Assembly (NCBI GenBank): GCA_028696755.1
Contig: JAQVGK010000068.1
Span: 1-10,731 of the forward strand
Length of the DNA: 10,731 nt
Source of the DNA: Bacteroidales bacterium
GTDB taxonomy: Bacteria; Bacteroidota; Bacteroidia; Bacteroidales; ML635J-15
Reading direction: 5' to 3'
Part shown: positions 7,244 through 10,731 of the stretch, one piece after another
Numbering within the stretch: position 1 is the first letter of the stretch
Layout of the letters: each line of letters begins with the position of its first letter
Notes under the pieces: model-generated
What the model was told of the DNA's origin: nothing
The model's database searches: none
Seen by the model: the letters and a program-made list of their open reading frames with translations, nothing else
Position numbers and translations under genes: made by a program

Positions 7244-8524
7244 ATGAAACGCGACGATAAAGTATTTGAAATCATTCAGAAAGAAAAAGAGAGACAGATG
7301 CATGGCATCGAGTTAATAGCATCTGAGAATTTTGTCAGCCCGCAAGTTTTAGAAGCTATGGGTTCTGTTATGACAAACAAATATGCCGAAGGTTATCCAG
7401 GCAAAAGATATTATGGTGGATGTCAGTGTGTTGACCAAACCGAGCAATTAGCAATAGACAGATTGAAAGAACTTTTCGATGCAGAATATGCTAATGTTCA
7501 GCCACATTCTGGTGCACAGGCTAATGCTGCAGTTTTTCTTGCATGCTTAAAACCAGGTGATACATTTATGGGACTTGATTTGGCTCATGGTGGTCACTTA
7601 TCACATGGATCTCCTGTAAACCTAAGCGGGATTTTGTATAATGCTGTATCGTACAAAGTTTCGGAAGAAACAGGCATGGTAGATTACGATGCAATGGAAG
7701 CAACAGCATTGGAGCACAAACCAAAGTTAATTGTTGCCGGAGCATCAGCATATAGCCGCGAGTGGAATTACAAAAGAATGCGCGAAGTCGCAGATAAGAT
7801 TGGAGCATTATTAATGGTTGATATGGCTCATCCTGCAGGTTTAATAGCCGCCGGTTTGCTAGAAAACCCAGCAAAATATGCACACATAGTTACTTCAACA
7901 ACTCATAAAACATTAAGAGGTCCAAGAGGTGGTATTATTATCATTGGTAAAGATTTTCCAAATCCATGGGGATTAACCACACCGAAGGGCGAAATAAAGA
8001 TGATGTCGGACATTATGAATTCGGCAGTATTCCCAGGCACACAAGGTGGTCCACTAGAGCATGTGATTGCTGCTAAAGCAGTGGCATTTGGCGAAGCCTT
8101 AAGTCCTGAGTTCAAAGAATATCAGACACAGGTAAAGAAAAATGCAGCAGCTATGGCAAAAGCATTTATGGATATGGGATATAAGATTATAAGTGATGGA
8201 ACTGATAACCACTCAATGTTGATTGATTTAAGAACCAAATATCCAGATGTGACAGGAAAGCAAGTCGAAAATGCTCTTGTTGCTGCTGATATTACCATAA
8301 ATAAAAACATGGTACCTTTTGATCACCGTTCTCCATTCACAACATCAGGATTAAGAGTTGGAACACCTGCGATTACTACACGTGGTTTAAAAGAAGAACA
8401 CATGGCTCCTATTGTTAAACTTATCGACAGAGTAATTTCTGATTATACAAACGAGGAAGTTATTGCAAAAGTAAGAGCCGAAGTAAACGAGATGATGAAA
8501 CCATTTCCATTGTTTGCATACTAA
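7244..8524 (+). CDS. glyA: Serine hydroxymethyltransferase
   Basis: A 426-residue PLP enzyme that interconverts serine plus tetrahydrofolate with glycine plus 5,10-methylene-tetrahydrofolate, the main one-carbon source in the cytoplasm. Clear family blocks are [10 protein letters not shown] (23-32), [15 protein letters not shown] (45-59), [12 protein letters not shown] (86-97), VDMAHPAGL (192-200, with D193 and H196) and the PLP-lysine motif [14 protein letters not shown] with K222. The loop after [10 protein letters not shown] ([18 protein letters not shown]) is longer than in E. coli and typical of Bacteroidota enzymes. The frame extends 14 codons upstream to a TTG at 7202, but that extension is low-complexity and not conserved in the family; [11 protein letters not shown] at 7244 is the natural start. 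It is transcribed alone, with a terminator cassette about 25 bases after the stop. Confidence 0.98.
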   Translation: MKRDDKVFEIIQKEKERQMHGIELIASENFVSPQVLEAMGSVMTNKYAEGYPGKRYYGGCQCVDQTEQLAIDRLKELFDAEYANVQPHSGAQANAAVFLACLKPGDTFMGLDLAHGGHLSHGSPVNLSGILYNAVSYKVSEETGMVDYDAMEATALEHKPKLIVAGASAYSREWNYKRMREVADKIGALLMVDMAHPAGLIAAGLLENPAKYAHIVTSTTHKTLRGPRGGIIIIGKDFPNPWGLTTPKGEIKMMSDIMNSAVFPGTQGGPLEHVIAAKAVAFGEALSPEFKEYQTQVKKNAAAMAKAFMDMGYKIISDGTDNHSMLIDLRTKYPDVTGKQVENALVAADITINKNMVPFDHRSPFTTSGLRVGTPAITTRGLKEEHMAPIVKLIDRVISDYTNEEVIAKVRAEVNEMMKPFPLFAY

Positions 8525-8547
8525 TATTAAACATTGAATTATAATAG

Positions 8548-8572
8548 AAAAGCTCAGCGATGAGCTTTTTTT
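8548..8572 (+). terminator. Intrinsic terminator of glyA
   Basis: AAAAGCTCA, loop GCGA, TGAGCTTTT, then further T residues: a 9-bp stem followed by a U-run, 24 bases after the glyA stop. Confidence 0.85.
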
Positions 8573-8606
8573 ATAAAAGAAAATCCCGACGATTGCCGGG
8601 ATTTTC
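8549..8606. repeat. 58-bp direct repeat, left copy (double-hairpin terminator cassette)
   Basis: This is identical to 9141-9198 at 57 of 58 positions; the only difference is C at 8558 versus T at 9150. It includes both hairpins and the A/T linker between them. The copies begin 592 bases apart. Confidence 0.95.
8580..8605. terminator. Second hairpin of the glyA terminator cassette
   Basis: AAAATCCCG (8580-8588) pairs with CGGGATTTT (8597-8605) around an 8-base loop. The stem ends in A/T runs on both sides, so it can work on either strand. Confidence 0.7.
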
Positions 8607-8658
8607 CTGACTTCGACACTGGGACACCCAACAGAAATATATCTTATTTTACATTACA

Positions 8659-8684
8659 AACTTTCTTGCTTGATCAAGAAAGTT
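8659..8684. repeat. Hairpin AACTTTCTTG / CAAGAAAGTT
   Basis: A perfect 10-bp stem with loop CTTGAT, followed by TACAAAGAAATCAAG. Words of this type recur in intergenic repeats of Bacteroidota (from memory). There is no U-run after it. Confidence 0.7.
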
Positions 8685-8723
8685 ACAAAGAAATCAAGAA
8701 GAACCGTAACCTTCCCCCCGCTC

Positions 8724-8805
8724 TTTTGGGACAAAAGAACTGTAAGCAAGCTGGGATTTTCCGAAAGGGTTCGGAACGCTTGCAACAGTTCTAATTGTCC
8801 CAAAA
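8724..8805. repeat. 82-base structured palindrome
   Basis: Arms 8724-8751 and 8778-8805 pair in three blocks: TTTTGGGACAA (11 bp), AGAACTGT (8 bp) and GCAAGC (6 bp), separated by one- or two-base bulges. The apical part holds another stem, CCGAA-AGGG-TTCGG (8761-8774). About 30 bp can pair in total, so it would make a long bulged hairpin as RNA or single-stranded DNA. Confidence 0.85.
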
Positions 8806-9140
8806 TTCACAAGGCCGGAGCTGGCCCGGCGGTTCTTCATGGCCTACGCGCGTCGTTTCGAATACTAATTATCGCTTTATTCGCACATTTGAAGCTCGTA
8901 ATATTTTATTTCCTTACAGTTTGCTTAGCGTTTTTACTTTGTATAAGCAAAGCATCGCAGATTATTCTATACTCGGATTGAAAAATATTAGCCATTTCTA
9001 ATTCTAGAGAGGAGACTTTATGCCGCAAGATTTTGATTTTAATTATTGGGGACACCCATTTTAAAATTTCATATTTTGTAAACTACTGATTATCAAAAGG
9101 TTGCAAATTTTAGTGAAAAAATGTATCGAAGTCAGGAAAG

Positions 9141-9198
9141 AAAGCTCAGTGATGAGCTTTTTTTATAAAAGAAAATCCCGACGATTGCCGGGATTTTC
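9141..9198. repeat. 58-bp direct repeat, right copy
   Basis: Second copy of the glyA terminator cassette, in the same orientation as 8549-8606. It ends 19 bases from the stop codon of the minus-strand secreted-protein gene. Confidence 0.95.
9172..9197 (-). terminator. Terminator of the secreted SprB-repeat gene
   Basis: On the minus strand AAAATCCCG, an 8-base loop and CGGGATTTT form a 9-bp stem followed by CTTTTATAAAAAAAG. It lies about 20 bases beyond the stop at 9218. Confidence 0.7.
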
Positions 9199-9217
9199 TT
9201 TTAAATGTATTTTAGGA

Positions 9218-10731
9218 TTAGTAAACTACTGTTACTGTTCCTGTATAAGGTTTAGTTCCGTTGTACAACTCGATAACATAGAGGTAAGTTCCAGCAGGAA
9301 CGAACTTGCCATTATACTGACCATCCCATTCATCACCAGGACGACCAGTGTAAAGCTCTTGTCCCCATCTGTTGTAAACGTAAACATAAGCGCCTGGGAA
9401 CAAATCTAGATTTTCGATTACCCAAGTGTCATTTGGTCCATCACCATTTGGTGTAAATGCATTAGGAATAATTAAACAGTCGATATCAACATCGGTAAGA
9501 ATGATTGTGCTGAAGTCGAACTGACATCCGTTAGCATCAGTAATCATGATATCGTAACTACCTTCGATCAAACCGCTGATTAGAGGAATATCTATCACAT
9601 ATTCATCCCAACCAAATAGGTATGGTGCAGTACCTCCGCTCACGTTAATTTCAACATAGCCATCGCTATTTCCGATACAAGATGGATTTGAATAATAATA
9701 AGATGCATCTAGCGGAGCAGGTTCACTAATGATAACACTAGTTGAATCAGAACATCCAAGATTATCTCTAACGGCAAGATAATAAGCTCCTGCAGGTAGC
9801 GGATAATGAGAAGCGCCACTAAGGACAGCATCACCAGCATACATTGTATACTGATATTGAGAATTACCACCTGTAGCCGACATCATAATTGCTCCATCAT
9901 TATTTCCGAAGCAGCTGATATTATTCACCATATCATTAAGAACAAGTTCATCGGGTTGAGCGACGTTAAATGTATCAATCATTCTACATCCTCCTTGATC
10001 ATAAACAGTAACAGTATAGTTTCCTGCTGGCACATTAACCAGAGAATCGGTTACTGATGGGTAAGACCAAATGTAAATAAATGGTTCTGTACCACCAGTT
10101 ACATCAATATCAACTCTACCATTGCTTTCCTCATAACAACGAACGTTCTGAACTGTACCGGTAATTACAATAGGCATTGGTTCAACAAGAACAACCGATG
10201 CAGTTCCGATACATCCCCAATTATCAGTAATCATTACTTGGTAAGCACCCATAGGTAGGTCTGTTAACATAGAAGTGGTTGAATCATTGCTCCAATCGAA
10301 GTAGAATGGTGCATATCCATTAGAACTAAATGCTTGAATAATACCATCACTTTCGCCTGGACAACTAATTTGGTTCAATACATTGATGCTAGCGTTAATG
10401 TTACCAACATGATCAACATAAACAGTTTGAGAGATGGTACATGAGTTTGCATCAGTTACAAGTAACGTATAATCTCCAGGAGCAATATTTTGAATATTAT
10501 TCGATGCTCCACCACTAGACCATGCATATTGATACATTGGTGTTCCTCCCATTACAGATGCAATTGCAGATCCTCCCAATCCACCGCAAGTTGCAGGGTT
10601 AGTTGAGACAAACAATTGAATTGCCGACGGCTCAATAATCTGAACAGTTGCTATAGCAGTACACTCATGACCATCTTCAACAGTAACAATATAGCTTCCA
10701 GCGACAAGACCAGAAATTGCAGGTCCGCTAG
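9218..10731 (-). CDS. Secreted SprB-repeat protein with type B type IX secretion domain, 5' part beyond window
   Basis: The visible 503 residues are the C-terminal part of a larger protein: the frame stays open to the right edge, so no start is in view (a TTG at 10615 is internal). Five complete and one partial repeat of 75-78 residues follow each other (about residues 39-418), with the SprB-like pattern Cys-x-G-x-x-D/N-G ... GG-x-x-P-Y ... G-x-Y-x-V-x-x-x-D-x-x-G-C. Each repeat keeps two cysteines 49-53 residues apart, which could form an intra-repeat disulfide. The last 85 residues are the gliding-motility-associated C-terminal domain (CHU_C): IPNAFTPNGDGPNDTW, VYNRWGQELY, WDGQYNGKFVPAGTYLYVI. 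In Bacteroidota this domain directs export by the type IX system and attachment to, or release from, the surface; known relatives include adhesins such as SprB. The repeat ligand is unknown. The terminator is at 9172-9197. Confidence 0.93.
   Translation of the reverse strand, partial: SGPAISGLVAGSYIVTVEDGHECTAIATVQIIEPSAIQLFVSTNPATCGGLGGSAIASVMGGTPMYQYAWSSGGASNNIQNIAPGDYTLLVTDANSCTISQTVYVDHVGNINASINVLNQISCPGESDGIIQAFSSNGYAPFYFDWSNDSTTSMLTDLPMGAYQVMITDNWGCIGTASVVLVEPMPIVITGTVQNVRCYEESNGRVDIDVTGGTEPFIYIWSYPSVTDSLVNVPAGNYTVTVYDQGGCRMIDTFNVAQPDELVLNDMVNNISCFGNNDGAIMMSATGGNSQYQYTMYAGDAVLSGASHYPLPAGAYYLAVRDNLGCSDSTSVIISEPAPLDASYYYSNPSCIGNSDGYVEINVSGGTAPYLFGWDEYVIDIPLISGLIEGSYDIMITDANGCQFDFSTIILTDVDIDCLIIPNAFTPNGDGPNDTWVIENLDLFPGAYVYVYNRWGQELYTGRPGDEWDGQYNGKFVPAGTYLYVIELYNGTKPYTGTVTVVY

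Larger units (their letters stand above)
8607..9140. mobile_element. Candidate non-coding insertion between the duplicated terminator cassettes
   Basis: This 534-bp segment lies exactly between the two 58-bp repeats. Its ends, with a few bases of the left repeat, form an inverted pair: 8602-8619 (TTTTCCTGACTTCGACAC) and 9123-9140 (GTATCGAAGTCAGGAAAG), about 16 of 18 matching. Inside are a 10-bp hairpin (8659-8684), a long structured palindrome (8724-8805), a GC-rich patch near 8811-8830, and two near-copies of TGGGACACCCA (8620-8630; 9047-9058 with one extra G). I find no transposase or other credible protein; the open frames are short and low quality. It could be a miniature element, a decayed larger one, or an intergenic repeat cassette. 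A 58-bp flanking duplication is far longer than a usual transposition target duplication. Confidence 0.45.

Noticed and set aside
8724..8805. Integron attC site
   Set aside because: The size and bulged stem are suggestive, but the required RYYYAAC and GTTRRRY core ends are not at the stem base, and there is no cassette gene or integrase in the window.
8670..9001. Plus-strand frames of 103 and 68 codons in the gap after glyA
   Set aside because: They run through the hairpins of the candidate insertion, show no family resemblance, and overlap each other in different frames.
8558..9150. Composite transposon bounded by insertion sequences
   Set aside because: The flanking repeats are only 58 bp, consist of terminator hairpins and encode nothing.
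9101..9409. A 102-codon plus-strand frame across the right terminator copy
   Set aside because: It crosses a terminator and then runs antisense through the conserved CHU_C coding region, so it is a shadow frame.

Overview
The window looks like AT-rich chromosomal DNA from a member of the Bacteroidota. Three things point there. The 3' part of a secreted protein carries SprB-like repeats and a type B type IX secretion (gliding-motility-type) C-terminal domain. The serine hydroxymethyltransferase has the extra loop typical of Bacteroidota GlyA. Several genes have TAnnTTTG boxes, the -7 motif of Bacteroidota housekeeping promoters, just upstream. No finer taxonomic call is supported.

Layout from left to right. 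(1) A RhuM-family gene on the minus strand runs off the left edge; its promoter overlaps a 21-bp tandem repeat. (2) Divergent to it is a polytopic membrane protein that resembles GT-C glycosyltransferases. (3) A convergent gap holds a long palindrome that is part of a dispersed repeat. (4) A minus-strand three-gene operon follows: Ldh_2-family malate/lactate-type dehydrogenase, monoacylglycerol-lipase-like hydrolase, glycerol kinase. The last two genes overlap by 8 bases. (5) A 750-bp gap holds a second copy of the dispersed repeat and a smaller inverted repeat. (6) glyA (serine hydroxymethyltransferase) lies on the plus strand. (7) A 690-bp gap holds a 58-bp terminator cassette present twice (57/58 identical) around a 534-bp non-coding segment with inverted-repeat ends and strong hairpins. 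(8) The 3' part of a large secreted repeat protein lies on the minus strand and runs off the right edge.

Functional links. The hydrolase and glycerol kinase make a coherent lipid-salvage pair: glycerol released from acylglycerols is trapped as glycerol-3-phosphate. The dehydrogenase is co-transcribed, but its link to this pathway is unclear. The other genes look independent. No complete new defence or biosynthetic system is visible. The least explained material is non-coding: the two related palindromic repeats and the apparent insertion that split a terminator shared by glyA and the secreted-protein gene.
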